From: DASZTV01 sp036268405
GTDB taxonomy: Bacteria; Actinomycetota; Actinomycetes; JAFAQI01
Assembly: GCA_036268405.1 (NCBI GenBank)
Contig: DATAUF010000072.1
Coordinates: 1-64,000, forward strand
Length of the DNA: 64,000 nt
Reading direction: 5' to 3'
Below, piece by piece: positions 24,657 to 33,363 of the stretch. A model generated the notes under the pieces. It was not told where the DNA came from. It saw nothing but the letters and a program-made list of their open reading frames with translations, and did no database searches. The position numbers and the translations under genes are program-made. Positions within the stretch are counted from its first letter, which is position 1, and every line of letters starts with the position of its first letter.

Positions 24657-26642
24657 ATGGTCGATCGCGGCACGGTGAACGAAGGCGATCTGCTGTGGAC
24701 TCCGAGCGCCGAGCGGGTCGAGGCGTCCCGGCTCGCGGAGTTCATGCGCTCGCTCGCTGACCACGAGAACCTCTCGTTCTCGTCCTACAACGAGCTGCAC
24801 GCATGGTCGGTCGACCGCCTCGGCGACTTCTGGGGTGCGCTCGATCGCTGGCTGGGCATCCGCTGGTCGACGCCCTACGACACCGTCATCAGCAACCGCG
24901 AGATGCCCGGGGCGACGTGGTTCCCCGGCGGCCGGACCAACTACGCCGAGCACCTGCTCTACCCACTGGGCCGCCCGGCCGACAAGGACGACACGGCGGT
25001 CATCGCCGCCCGGGAGGACGGCCGGGAGGTTCGCGTCACCTGGCGTGAGCTGCGCACTCAGGTCGCCAGCGTCCGTAGCTGGATGGAGCAGCACGGCGTC
25101 GGCCGGGGCGACCGCGTCGCGGCGCTGCTGCCCAACAGTCTCGAAGCGCTCGTCGCGATGCTGGCGACGGCGTCGCTGGGGGCGATCTGGTCGAGCTGCT
25201 CGCCGGACTTCGGCCCGACTGCGATTGCCGACCGGTTCACCCAGATCGAGCCGACGATCCTTTTCACCGTCGACGGCTACCACTACGGCGGCAAGCAGTA
25301 CGACATCGAGGCGACGGTCGAGGAGCTGCGGACGAAGCTTCCGACGGTCCGCGAGACCGTCCTGATCCCGTACCTCGACCCGACTGCGCGGATGCGAGCC
25401 GCCACTGGATGGCTGGACCTCCTTGCCTGCGGCGGAACGCTCGCATTCGAAGCCATGGCGTTCGCCGATCCACTCTGGGTTCTCTACTCGTCCGGCACGA
25501 CGGGGTTGCCGAAGCCGATCGTGCACGGTCACGGCGGCATGCTGGTCGAGCACGCCAAGCAGCTCGCGCTGCATCTCGACCTCGGCCCGGGCGATCGGTT
25601 CTTCTGGTTCAGCACGACCGGCTGGATGATGTGGAACCTGCTGGTCTCCGGCCTTGCGGTGGGCGCGTCGATCGTGCTGTACGACGGCAACCCGGCGTAC
25701 CCCGACCAGATGGCACTCTGGCGGCTCGCGGAGCGCACCGGCATCACGTGCCTGGGTCTCGGCGCGCCGTTCATCCAGGCGTGCCAGAAGGCGGGGTTGC
25801 GCCCGCGCGATGACGTTGATCTCTCGGCGGTCCGCACCGTCGGGTCGACCGGTGCGCCGTTGCCACCCGAGGGGTTCGCCTGGGTCTACGACGCGATCGG
25901 TGATGACGTCATGCTGTCGTCGCTGTCCGGCGGCACCGACGTCTGCACGGCGTTCGTCGGGGGGGCGCCCAACCTGCCGGTGCGCGCCGGGGTCATCCCC
26001 GCCAGCTTGCTCGGTTGTGCGGTGGAGGCTTTCGACGACGGCGGGCACTCGGTGACCGACCAGGTCGGCGAGCTCGTCATCACCGCACCGATGCCGTCGA
26101 TGCCGGTCGGCTTCTGGGGCGATGCCGATGGCTCGCGACTGCGAGAGTCCTACTACGAGACCTATCCGGGCGTCTGGCGTCATGGTGACTGGGTCAAGTT
26201 CGCCGCGGACGGCTCGTGCGTGATCTACGGCCGCAGTGACTCGACCCTGAACCGCGGTGGCGTGCGGATGGGGACATCGGAGTTCTACCGGGTCGTCGAA
26301 GGTCTGCCGGGGGTAGCGGACTCGCTGGTGATCGATACGTCAGCGGCCGGGAACGAGGGGCGGTTGCTGCTGTTCGTGACGTTGGCGGACGGCGCCTCGC
26401 TGGAGCAGGTGACGGCCGACGTACGGCAGACGACGAGATCTCAGCTGTCGCCCCGCCACGTCCCGGACGACGTCATCGGCGTTCCGGTCATCCCGCGGAC
26501 GATCAACGGCAAGAAGTGCGAGGTTCCGGTTAAGCGGATCCTCGCGGGAGTGCCCGTCGAGCGCGCGGTGTCGAAGGGCGCACTCGCCGACCCGACGTCG
26601 CTCGCGCCGTTCGTTGAGCTCGCCTCAGTCCAAGCGGGGTAG
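24657..26642 (+). CDS. Acetoacetate--CoA ligase
   Basis: 661 residues, ANL superfamily, with the long N-terminal region typical of acetoacetyl-CoA synthetase (F-S-S-Y-N-E-L-H-A-W-S-V, W-F-P-G-G-R-T-N-Y-A-E-H). ATP loop Y-S-S-G-T-T-G-L-P-K-P-I near residue 283, F-S-T-T-G-W-M-M-W-N, and C-terminal N-G-K-K-C-E-V-P-V-K-R with the catalytic lysine. It uses ATP to make acetoacetyl-CoA. It would re-use acetoacetate released by the HMG-CoA lyase at 6867-7781. The last 18 bases overlap the convergent TIGR03089 gene. Confidence 0.94.
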   Translation: MVDRGTVNEGDLLWTPSAERVEASRLAEFMRSLADHENLSFSSYNELHAWSVDRLGDFWGALDRWLGIRWSTPYDTVISNREMPGATWFPGGRTNYAEHLLYPLGRPADKDDTAVIAAREDGREVRVTWRELRTQVASVRSWMEQHGVGRGDRVAALLPNSLEALVAMLATASLGAIWSSCSPDFGPTAIADRFTQIEPTILFTVDGYHYGGKQYDIEATVEELRTKLPTVRETVLIPYLDPTARMRAATGWLDLLACGGTLAFEAMAFADPLWVLYSSGTTGLPKPIVHGHGGMLVEHAKQLALHLDLGPGDRFFWFSTTGWMMWNLLVSGLAVGASIVLYDGNPAYPDQMALWRLAERTGITCLGLGAPFIQACQKAGLRPRDDVDLSAVRTVGSTGAPLPPEGFAWVYDAIGDDVMLSSLSGGTDVCTAFVGGAPNLPVRAGVIPASLLGCAVEAFDDGGHSVTDQVGELVITAPMPSMPVGFWGDADGSRLRESYYETYPGVWRHGDWVKFAADGSCVIYGRSDSTLNRGGVRMGTSEFYRVVEGLPGVADSLVIDTSAAGNEGRLLLFVTLADGASLEQVTADVRQTTRSQLSPRHVPDDVIGVPVIPRTINGKKCEVPVKRILAGVPVERAVSKGALADPTSLAPFVELASVQAG

Positions 26643-27206
26643 GCCAGGCACGTCGACACCCGCGGTGTGCGTGACGCGCTCCGCCGCCGCGGACTCCACG
26701 CCCCCGTAGACCACCGATCCGCCGGCAGCGAGTGGAGCGAGCAGGCTCCAACCGACCCCCGCCGCGTCGAGCGGCAGGACCGTCAGCACCCGCGCGCCTT
26801 CCGGCACCGCCGGATGGGCGGCGAGCGTCTCCGTGCCGGAGGGTTGCGACGGCACGAAGACGTCTGGGTAAGACGCGACCAAGGCAGACATGCCTGCGCC
26901 CATCGGGTCGAGGGGGACGTCGGTTCGCTCGGCACCGGGGGCGAAGTCAACGGTCGCACCGACCCCCCACGCGGAAAGCAGCAGGATGGCGGTTGCCCAG
27001 TGCAACTGTGGATCGAACGACACCGTGTCGCCGGGTTCGACGCCCAGCTCGTCGGCCAGATATCCGGCGGACTTGGCCACCCAGTTGGCGGTCGTCGCCA
27101 CCGATAACTCGACCCGGCCACCGGTCGTTAGGTCGTAGTAGGTGATGAAGGGGCGCGCCCCATCACGACGTAGCTCGCGTGCCAGCAGATCCGACGGCGT
27201 GATCAC
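26625..27206 (-). CDS. TIGR03089 family protein (degenerate AMP-binding enzyme)
   Basis: 193 residues from GTG 27206 (V-I-T-P-S-D-L-L-A). It looks like only the N-terminal part of an ANL synthetase: Y-Y-D-L-T-T-G-G-R-V-E-L-S and L-G-V-E-P-G-D-T-V. The ATP loop and the C-terminal lysine domain are both missing, so adenylation is unlikely. TIGR03089 proteins of this size are known in actinobacteria without an assigned role, so this is not a fresh truncation. It converges on, and overlaps by 18 bases, a full acetoacetate-CoA ligase. It diverges from a glycosyltransferase. Confidence 0.8.
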   Translation of the reverse strand: MITPSDLLARELRRDGARPFITYYDLTTGGRVELSVATTANWVAKSAGYLADELGVEPGDTVSFDPQLHWATAILLLSAWGVGATVDFAPGAERTDVPLDPMGAGMSALVASYPDVFVPSQPSGTETLAAHPAVPEGARVLTVLPLDAAGVGWSLLAPLAAGGSVVYGGVESAAAERVTHTAGVDVPGLPRLD

Positions 27207-27298
27207 GTGTCGAGGATGCACGGTTCGCGGCTTCGGCGGGGCTACGCTTAACAACGCAACCAAAGTTCTCACGAGATCAGACGGGGAGGGAGCCGCTC

Positions 27299-28426
27299 GT
27301 GGCCCCCCGAGTGCTGGTCGACGCGACCGCTGTGCCCGCTGACCGCGGTGGGGTGGGGCGATACGTCGACGGCCTGTTGGGCGCTCTCGGCGCCGCCGAC
27401 GCCGACTTTGCGGTGGTTTGTCAGCGTGCTGACGCGGAGCGCTACGCGCAGCTGGCGCCGCAGGCGACCGTGGTTCCCGGCCCGGCCGCCATCTCGCATC
27501 GACCCGCCCGGCTTGCCTGGGAGCAGACCGGCCTCCCGCTGGTCGCGCAGCAGCTCGGCGTCGACGTCATGCACTCGCCGCACTACACGATGCCGCTGCG
27601 TGCCGGCCGACCCGTCGTCGTCACGATTCACGACGCGACCTTCTTCACCTCACCCGACGACGTCGCCGCGGTGAAGGGCACCTTCTTCCGTTCGGCGATC
27701 CGTACCGCTCTGCGGCGCGCGACCCGAGTGATCGTGCCGAGCAAGGCGACCCGAGACGAGCTCGTGAGGGTCCTCGATGCCGACCCCACGATGCTCGATG
27801 TGGCCTACCACGGCGTCGATCCGCACCTGTTCCACCCGCCGACCGACGCCGACAAGGCCAGGGTGGCGGCGAGGCTCGGCATCCGTGGCGAGTACGTCGC
27901 ATTCCTCGGCGTGCTCGAGCCGCGCAAGAACGTCCCGGCGCTGATCCGTGGCTGGGTCGAGGCGGTCAGCTGGCGCGACGACCCGCCCGCGCTCGTGCTC
28001 GCCGGCGGGCGGGGATGGGACGAGGACGTTGACGCGGCGGTCGCCGAGGTGCCGGGTCACCTGCGGGTTGTTCGCCCCGGATACCTGCGATTCGCCGACC
28101 TGCCCGGCTACCTCGGTGGCGCGACCGTGGTCGCCTTCCCGAGCCATGGCGAGGGCTTCGGCCTTCCGGTCCTCGAGGCGATGGCGTGTGGCGCTCCCGT
28201 CTTGACGACGCAGCGGCTCTCGCTGCCTGAGGTCGGCGGTGACGCTGTGGCCTACACCGAGCCCGACGCCGCGGCGATCGGCTCGTCGCTGTCCGCGCTG
28301 CTCGACGACGCGGCACGCCGGCGGTCGCTCGGCGACGCGGCGCTGGCCCGGGCGCAGGAGTTCACCTGGGCTGCCAGCGCGGAGGCGCACCTCGCCTCCT
28401 ATGCCCGCGCCATCTCCCAGGGCTGA
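27299..28426 (+). CDS. GT4-family glycosyltransferase (GT-B fold)
   Basis: 375 residues. G-G-V-G-R-Y at the N-terminus, F-L-G-V-L-E-P-R-K-N near residue 202, and the donor-binding E-x7-E segment P-S-H-G-E-G-F-G-L-P-V-L-E-A-M-A-C-G near 281. GTG 27299 has a GGGGAGGGAG ribosome site. A GDP-mannose pyrophosphorylase gene starts 28 bases after its stop, so GDP-mannose is a reasonable donor. In Mycobacterium the rhamnosyltransferase wbbL sits at the corresponding place beside manB, but that is a GT2 enzyme, so the two are not orthologous. Confidence 0.88.
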   Translation: MAPRVLVDATAVPADRGGVGRYVDGLLGALGAADADFAVVCQRADAERYAQLAPQATVVPGPAAISHRPARLAWEQTGLPLVAQQLGVDVMHSPHYTMPLRAGRPVVVTIHDATFFTSPDDVAAVKGTFFRSAIRTALRRATRVIVPSKATRDELVRVLDADPTMLDVAYHGVDPHLFHPPTDADKARVAARLGIRGEYVAFLGVLEPRKNVPALIRGWVEAVSWRDDPPALVLAGGRGWDEDVDAAVAEVPGHLRVVRPGYLRFADLPGYLGGATVVAFPSHGEGFGLPVLEAMACGAPVLTTQRLSLPEVGGDAVAYTEPDAAAIGSSLSALLDDAARRRSLGDAALARAQEFTWAASAEAHLASYARAISQG

Positions 28427-28453
28427 TCGGCCCGTAGGTCTCAAGGCGGCAGG

Positions 28454-29524
28454 GTGGAGGCAGTCGTCCTCGTCGGGGGGCAGGGCACCCGGCTGCAGCC
28501 GCTCACGTTGCGTACGCCGAAGCCGATGCTGCCGTGCGCGGGAGCTCCCTTTCTCGCGCATCAGCTGACCCGGCTGCGTGACAGCGGCATCGACCACATC
28601 GTGCTCGCGACGTCGTACCGCTCCGAGGTGTTCCACGAGTACTTCGGCAACGGCAAGGACCTCGGGGTGCGGATCGACTTCGTCACCGAGACCGAGCCAC
28701 TCGGTACCGCCGGTGGCATCCGCAACGTGGTGCGCCGCCTGGAGTCCGGGCCCGAGGACCCCGTCGTCATCCTCAACGGCGACATCCTGTCCGGGCACGA
28801 CATTCGGGCGCAGCTCGAGTTGCACCGTCGCCGGGAGGCGGCCGTGACATTGCATCTCGTCGAGGTGGAGGACCCGAGGGCGTTCGGCTGCGTGCCCACG
28901 GACTCGCACGCGAGGGTCACCGGATTCATCGAGAAGTCGGACGCGCCAGTGACCAATCGGATCAACGCCGGTTGCTACGTCTTCACCCGCAAGGTCATCG
29001 ACGGGATTCCCGAGGGCCGGCCGGTCTCTGTCGAGCGCGAGACCTTCCCTGGGTTGCTCGAGGTCGGCGAGACCATGCTGGGGTACGTCGACACGGCGTA
29101 CTGGATCGACGTGGGCACTCCGGTCGCCTTCGTCACGGCGAACGCCGACATCGTGACGGGCGTCCTCACCTCACCCGCGATGCCCGGCGCGCCTGGAGAG
29201 GCACTTGTCATGGATGACGCGCTGGTGCACTCAGGCGCCGTGGTCAACGGCGGATCGACGATCGGACCGCGCGCCCGGGTCGACGCCGGTGCGCAGGTCA
29301 CCAGATCGGTGATCGGTGACGGCGTCCATGTGCAGGCGGGCGCGACGGTCGTCGACTCGCTGGTGGGGCGGCGCGCGGTGATCGGTCAGCGCAGCGTCGT
29401 GAGCTCGGCGGTCATCGGCGAGGGCGCAACCGTCGGTGCCAACAACGAGCTCGCCGTCGGCATCCGGATCTGGAACGAAGCCGCCGTGCCGGACGGCGCG
29501 ATCAGGTTCAGCTCCCTTCCTTGA
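28454..29524 (+). CDS. manC: Mannose-1-phosphate guanylyltransferase
   Basis: 356 residues. N-terminal nucleotidyltransferase with G-G-Q-G-T-R-L-Q-P-L-T, I-L-N-G-D near residue 109 and E-K-S-D for sugar phosphate. The C-terminal ~120 residues form left-handed beta-helix hexapeptide repeats (I-G-P-R-A-R-V, V-I-G-D-G-V, V-I-G-E-G-A). It makes GDP-mannose from mannose-1-phosphate. Phosphomannomutase and a phosphomannose isomerase-like protein are in the same window, so the pathway from fructose-6-phosphate is nearly complete. It matches mycobacterial manB (Rv3264c). It converges on fbiB with a 17-base overlap. Confidence 0.92.
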   Translation: MEAVVLVGGQGTRLQPLTLRTPKPMLPCAGAPFLAHQLTRLRDSGIDHIVLATSYRSEVFHEYFGNGKDLGVRIDFVTETEPLGTAGGIRNVVRRLESGPEDPVVILNGDILSGHDIRAQLELHRRREAAVTLHLVEVEDPRAFGCVPTDSHARVTGFIEKSDAPVTNRINAGCYVFTRKVIDGIPEGRPVSVERETFPGLLEVGETMLGYVDTAYWIDVGTPVAFVTANADIVTGVLTSPAMPGAPGEALVMDDALVHSGAVVNGGSTIGPRARVDAGAQVTRSVIGDGVHVQAGATVVDSLVGRRAVIGQRSVVSSAVIGEGATVGANNELAVGIRIWNEAAVPDGAIRFSSLP

Positions 29525-30509
29525 TCGACACCGTCCTGACGGAAATCGTCGCGCCGTCGGTCGTCACGTGTGGCGGCGCGGCCCGCAGGCCTTCCGCCGC
29601 GAGTGCTGCCATCAACCGACCCAAGGCGTAGCCGGCGTCAAGCGGGCTGCCCTTAGCGGTCACCGACGTTCCGTCGTCGGTCATCGTGAGCAGGGCGGCG
29701 GTCTCACCGATCGCCTCGATCGCGCGTCGCACGCGGTCGGGGTCCGGAGCCGACGCTCCTGGCTCGCCGTCCAGCACGGGTGCGCTGTCCTCGACGACCG
29801 ACGCCATCGCGTCGTGGGTTCCGACCGCGAACATGTCATCGACCGCGGCGCGGACAAGTGGCTGGGCGCCCCTGTCTTCGACGGGGATGTGGAACGCGAA
29901 GCCCCGCACGACGGCGACGGGCCGGCCCGACAGCTTTCCCTTGACCAGGTCCCCGGCCGCAGCGAGCTCGTCCGCGAGAGCTGTGACCGTGACCTCGAGG
30001 ACCTGACCGAAGGCGTCGGCATTCCCGCGCAGGTCGTCGAGCACCTCGATGCCGGCGGCGCCGATCGCGGTGTCGACCACCCCGTCGCGCCAGGGCCGTC
30101 CCATGGTGTCGGTCACGATGACCGCCACGTCGACGCCGAGTCGCGCGCGGATCCCGTCGCGGATCGCCCGTGCCGAGGAGTCGGGGTCGAGCGGTAGCAA
30201 CGCCACAGTTCCGGCGGGCACGTTGCTGGCGTCGATGCCCGCGGCGGCGAGCACGAAGCCGTGACGGGTCTGCACGATCTGGGTGCGGCCGCGCCGCGCG
30301 ACCACGCGCACGGTCTCCCCGGCGAGGTGCTCCTCGCGGCTGCCTGCGACGAGGCGGCCCTCAGCCTTCGAGACGATCTTGCTCGTCACGATCAGGACAT
30401 CCCCATCGCTGAGCACGACACCGGTGTCGGCGATGAGGCCGACCAGGTCATCGCCGGCGCGAACCTCGGGGATGCCGTCGAGCGCCCAGACCTCTATCGC
30501 GGCGCTCAT
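29508..30509 (-). CDS. fbiB: Coenzyme F420-0:L-glutamate ligase (CofE domain, no nitroreductase domain)
   Basis: 333 residues. Residues 1-245 are CofE: D-G-I-P-E-V-R-A-G-D-D-L, V-T-S-K-I-V-S-K-A-E-G, V-T-D-T-M-G-R-P-W-R-D-G and K-G-K-L-S-G-R-P-V-A. It adds glutamates to F420-0 using GTP. Mycobacterial FbiB is about 450 residues because of an FMN-binding nitroreductase domain that reduces dehydro-F420. Here only about 90 residues follow CofE, with no flavin-binding motif I can see. ATGA overlap with fbiA. Confidence 0.92.
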   Translation of the reverse strand: MSAAIEVWALDGIPEVRAGDDLVGLIADTGVVLSDGDVLIVTSKIVSKAEGRLVAGSREEHLAGETVRVVARRGRTQIVQTRHGFVLAAAGIDASNVPAGTVALLPLDPDSSARAIRDGIRARLGVDVAVIVTDTMGRPWRDGVVDTAIGAAGIEVLDDLRGNADAFGQVLEVTVTALADELAAAGDLVKGKLSGRPVAVVRGFAFHIPVEDRGAQPLVRAAVDDMFAVGTHDAMASVVEDSAPVLDGEPGASAPDPDRVRRAIEAIGETAALLTMTDDGTSVTAKGSPLDAGYALGRLMAALAAEGLRAAPPHVTTDGATISVRTVSIKEGS

Positions 30510-31483
30510 GCGGCGGCACCGATCGCGAGCTCGATCGCGGCGCGTGCCATCGCTGCGGTCGCGTCGACGTCGTGCATCAGGAGGGGCACCGAGCGGGCAT
30601 CGAGGCCCGAGTCGCGCAAGCCGGCAACAACCTCTGCGTCGATGTCATCGACCAGCCACCCGTCGATCAGGCCGCGGTCGCGCCGCGAGCCGTAGTGCCG
30701 GGCGACGGCGTCCGCGGAGGTCTCCACTCCGATCGCGGCGAGGCAGGCGTCTGCCATCCCGCGCACCGGGGCGCCGCCGATGATCGGGGACAGCCCGACG
30801 ACCGGCGCCCGAGTCGTGCGCACGGCGTCGGCGATGCCGGGTATCTCGAGGATCACGCCGATCGAGACGACGGGATTGCTCGGCGCGAACAGCACGACGT
30901 CCGCGTCGGCGATCGCGTCCAGGACGCCGGGAGCCGGCTCGGCGTGGGCTGCCCCACGGATCTCGAAACCGGTTGCCGGCACCTCTGCGTGCAGCCGCAC
31001 CCACCACTCCTGGAAGTGCACCGTTGTGCCGTCGTGGAGGTGGACATGGGTCTCCACGGCGTCGTCGGTCGCGGGGATCACGGTCATGCCGGTCTGCCAC
31101 CGTTCGCAGAGCCATCCGGTGACGGTCGACAGCGAGACGCGGTCGGCGAGCCAGCGGCTGCGGAGCAGATGGGTCGCGAGGTCGAGGTCGCCCAGCCCGA
31201 ACCACGACGGGACGAGCGAGTCGGCAGCGGCGACTGAGTCGGCGTACGCCGCGAGCTCGTCGCGCACCCGAAAGGTCTCGCCATCCCTTCCCCAACCGCG
31301 TTCCGGGCTGATCCCGCCGCCGAGCGTGTACACGATGCTGTCGAGGTCGGGGCAGATTCGTAGGCCGAGCAACGTCATGTCGTCGCCGGTGTTGGCGATG
31401 GCGGTGATGTCGTGGCCGAGGTCCCGCAGGCCCCGCAGGAACCGGGCGCCGCCGATCCCACCGCAGAGCACTGTGACCCGCAC
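30506..31483 (-). CDS. fbiA: 2-Phospho-L-lactate / phosphoenolpyruvate transferase
   Basis: 325 residues, CofD family. N-terminal V-L-C-G-G-I-G-G-A-R-F-L-R-G-L, A-N-T-G-D-D near residue 31, C-P-D-L-D-S near 45, F-A-P-S-N-P-V-V-S-I-G near 208. It transfers the phospho-lactyl or PEP-derived group to the deazaflavin Fo. GTG start; the fbiA-fbiB pair is coupled and faces away from the coiled-coil gene. The deazaflavin synthase FbiC and the guanylyltransferase FbiD are not in the window. Confidence 0.95.
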   Translation of the reverse strand: MRVTVLCGGIGGARFLRGLRDLGHDITAIANTGDDMTLLGLRICPDLDSIVYTLGGGISPERGWGRDGETFRVRDELAAYADSVAAADSLVPSWFGLGDLDLATHLLRSRWLADRVSLSTVTGWLCERWQTGMTVIPATDDAVETHVHLHDGTTVHFQEWWVRLHAEVPATGFEIRGAAHAEPAPGVLDAIADADVVLFAPSNPVVSIGVILEIPGIADAVRTTRAPVVGLSPIIGGAPVRGMADACLAAIGVETSADAVARHYGSRRDRGLIDGWLVDDIDAEVVAGLRDSGLDARSVPLLMHDVDATAAMARAAIELAIGAAA

Positions 31484-31545
31484 GTCGCGCAGTCTTTCGT
31501 ACTGCTCGGCGCCCTATCCGCGCGACCTCGGAGTCCTCGGACGCG

Positions 31546-31551
31546 TAGGGT
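31546..31551 (+). promoter_or_regulatory. Possible -10 box for the coiled-coil gene
   Basis: TAGGGT lies about 34 bases before the GTG at 31585, leaving a short leader that contains an AGGGGAG ribosome site. No clear -35 box. Confidence 0.3.
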
Positions 31552-31584
31552 TCCCTCCGACACCGGAACATCAGGGGAGTCAGC

Positions 31585-33180
31585 GTGGAGAGCGACACCT
31601 ACGGCGCCGAGACAACTGAACCGCCGGCGCTGATCCGACGGCTCGAGGCGCTGGTTCAGCGACCGACGGCGAGCTCGGACTCGGGGCTGCCCGTGGGACC
31701 GGTCGTCGCCGCGTCGCTGACCGGCATCCGTGCCGAGATGACCGGGCTTGAGGAGCGGCTCGCCGCGATCGAGGACGCCGTCGATGAGTTCGCCGACCGT
31801 CTCGAGTCGCGCATCGTCTCGCTCGACGACCGCCTTGCCGCCTTGCTGCAGTCGATCAACTCCGAACGCGCCGCGGCGGGCCAGCACCGGGAGCGGACCT
31901 CCGAAGCGCTCCAGGAGCAGGCCAGCGCGCTCGACGAGTGGGCGGAGGCCGTCCGGGCTGGGCTCGAGGACCTCGGCGACGCGGTCGCCAGCAGTCTCGG
32001 AACGCTTGGCGACACCCTGCAGGACCCCGCGGCGCGGGAGGCGGACCGCCGCCACCTCGAAGCGATGCTGACCGAGGTCATGACCGCCGTCGACGAGGCG
32101 ACCCGGCCCATCGACGACCAGCTCGCCTCCATGCACGGCGGGATCCTGGACGGCTTTGCGGCGGCACGTGATCGGTTGCTCGAGGACCTCGGCGGGACGC
32201 TCGAAGCCCTCGAACGTTCGACTGTCGCGACTCGCGGCGACGTCGACAACCAGCTGGGCGAGCTACGAAGCGACTTCGCCGACGCCCTCGACGAGGTGCG
32301 CGAGCACATCGAGACGACGGTGACGACATCGGGAGAGTCGGTTGCCGGCGCGCTCGCGGACATGCAGGGCGAGTGGCGGCCGCGAGTCGATGCGGTCGTC
32401 GAGGACGGCCGGGCGGCGGCTCGCAGCGTGCTCAGTGAGATCCAGGCCGAGGTGCACCGGGCGACAGCCGACCTCCGGGCGGCACTCGACGGGCAGGTGG
32501 CCGCGATCGGGAACGTGACCGGCTACCTGGACGGTGGCACCAACCGGCTCGTCGCGGCCGGACAGTCCCTTCTCGCCTACCTGGGTGAGCGCGACCGGAT
32601 GCTCGAGAAGGAGCGCGACCGGCTGCTGCACGAGGTTCTCGAGGAGTTCGCGGAGGGCCTGTCGCCTCGCGAGCGCCGGGCCGTCGCGAGCCGGGTCGGC
32701 GAGGCCGTCGACCGGCGTCGTGATGCACGTGACGCCGCGAGGTTCCGCAAGACGGCCGACAGCCATCCGGAGCCGGAGATTCCCGCTGTCCCCTCGCTCG
32801 TTGCCCGCCTTGCCGAGCCCGTCCCGGAGCCCGGGCCGCTGCGCTCGGCCGCGCCGCGCTCCGCGGCGCGTGGCTCATCGCTGCGTCCAGCGCCGAGACC
32901 GGCCCCCCGGAAGTCCTCTGCGACGAAGGCCACCTCGACCAAGACCGCTGCGGCTAAGCCCGCGGTCGCCAAGACCGCCGCGAAAAAGGCGACACCTGCA
33001 AAGAAGACGGCGCCCGCAAAATCCGCGGCACGCAAGGCGGCTGCATCGGGCGCATCGGGCACGACGCGGGTCGCCCGGAAGACCTCCTCACGGCCCACTC
33101 AGAAGCCGGAAAAGCAGGCGGAGCCAGCGGCCGCGCCGGCTGCTCCGAGCCTGCCCGAAGGGCCTCCCACGGACTCCTGA
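31585..33180 (+). CDS. Coiled-coil protein with histone H1-like Lys/Ala/Pro-rich C-terminus
   Basis: 531 residues, family not recognised. Residues 40-390 are almost all helical and charged, with long heptad-like stretches (L-E-E-R-L-A-A-I-E-D-A-V-D-E-F, L-D-D-R-L-A-A-L-L-Q-S-I) and no membrane span. From about 395 the chain turns proline-rich, and residues ~435-510 are rich in lysine and alanine with A-K-K-A-T-P-A-K-K-T-A-P-A-K-S, like histone H1 or the tail of mycobacterial HupB. The start is GTG with AGGGGAG upstream. It stands between divergent fbiA and whiB. A DNA- or polyanion-binding scaffold is the natural guess, but nothing proves it. Confidence 0.8.
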   Translation: MESDTYGAETTEPPALIRRLEALVQRPTASSDSGLPVGPVVAASLTGIRAEMTGLEERLAAIEDAVDEFADRLESRIVSLDDRLAALLQSINSERAAAGQHRERTSEALQEQASALDEWAEAVRAGLEDLGDAVASSLGTLGDTLQDPAAREADRRHLEAMLTEVMTAVDEATRPIDDQLASMHGGILDGFAAARDRLLEDLGGTLEALERSTVATRGDVDNQLGELRSDFADALDEVREHIETTVTTSGESVAGALADMQGEWRPRVDAVVEDGRAAARSVLSEIQAEVHRATADLRAALDGQVAAIGNVTGYLDGGTNRLVAAGQSLLAYLGERDRMLEKERDRLLHEVLEEFAEGLSPRERRAVASRVGEAVDRRRDARDAARFRKTADSHPEPEIPAVPSLVARLAEPVPEPGPLRSAAPRSAARGSSLRPAPRPAPRKSSATKATSTKTAAAKPAVAKTAAKKATPAKKTAPAKSAARKAAASGASGTTRVARKTSSRPTQKPEKQAEPAAAPAAPSLPEGPPTDS

Positions 33181-33186
33181 TCCTGC

Positions 33187-33215
33187 GGGGGAGTGGAAGC
33201 AATACCACCACCCCC
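33187..33215 (+). terminator. Hairpin terminator after the coiled-coil gene
   Basis: GGGGG-A-GTGG (33187-33196) pairs with CCAC-CA-CCCCC (33205-33215) around an 8-base loop, starting 7 bases after the stop codon. Small bulges interrupt the stem. Confidence 0.5.
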
Positions 33216-33216
33216 C

Positions 33217-33246
33217 TTGACTTTCAGGGTACGACGCGCATGTAAT
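33217..33246 (+). promoter_or_regulatory. Sigma70-type promoter upstream of whiB
   Basis: TTGACT (33217-33222), an 18-base spacer and TGTAAT (33241-33246) closely match vegetative consensus. This is the clearest -35/-10 pair in the window. It leaves a leader of about 110 bases before whiB. Confidence 0.6.
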
Positions 33247-33363
33247 TCCACACGTGTCATTCCCCCCGGGTCGTCCTCGCACCATCAAGCGGGGCCGTTC
33301 CGGCCAGGACACGCCGAGCCTCGCGGCCGCCGGATCGCCGCGAGCAGCTGACGTGGAGGCGCC

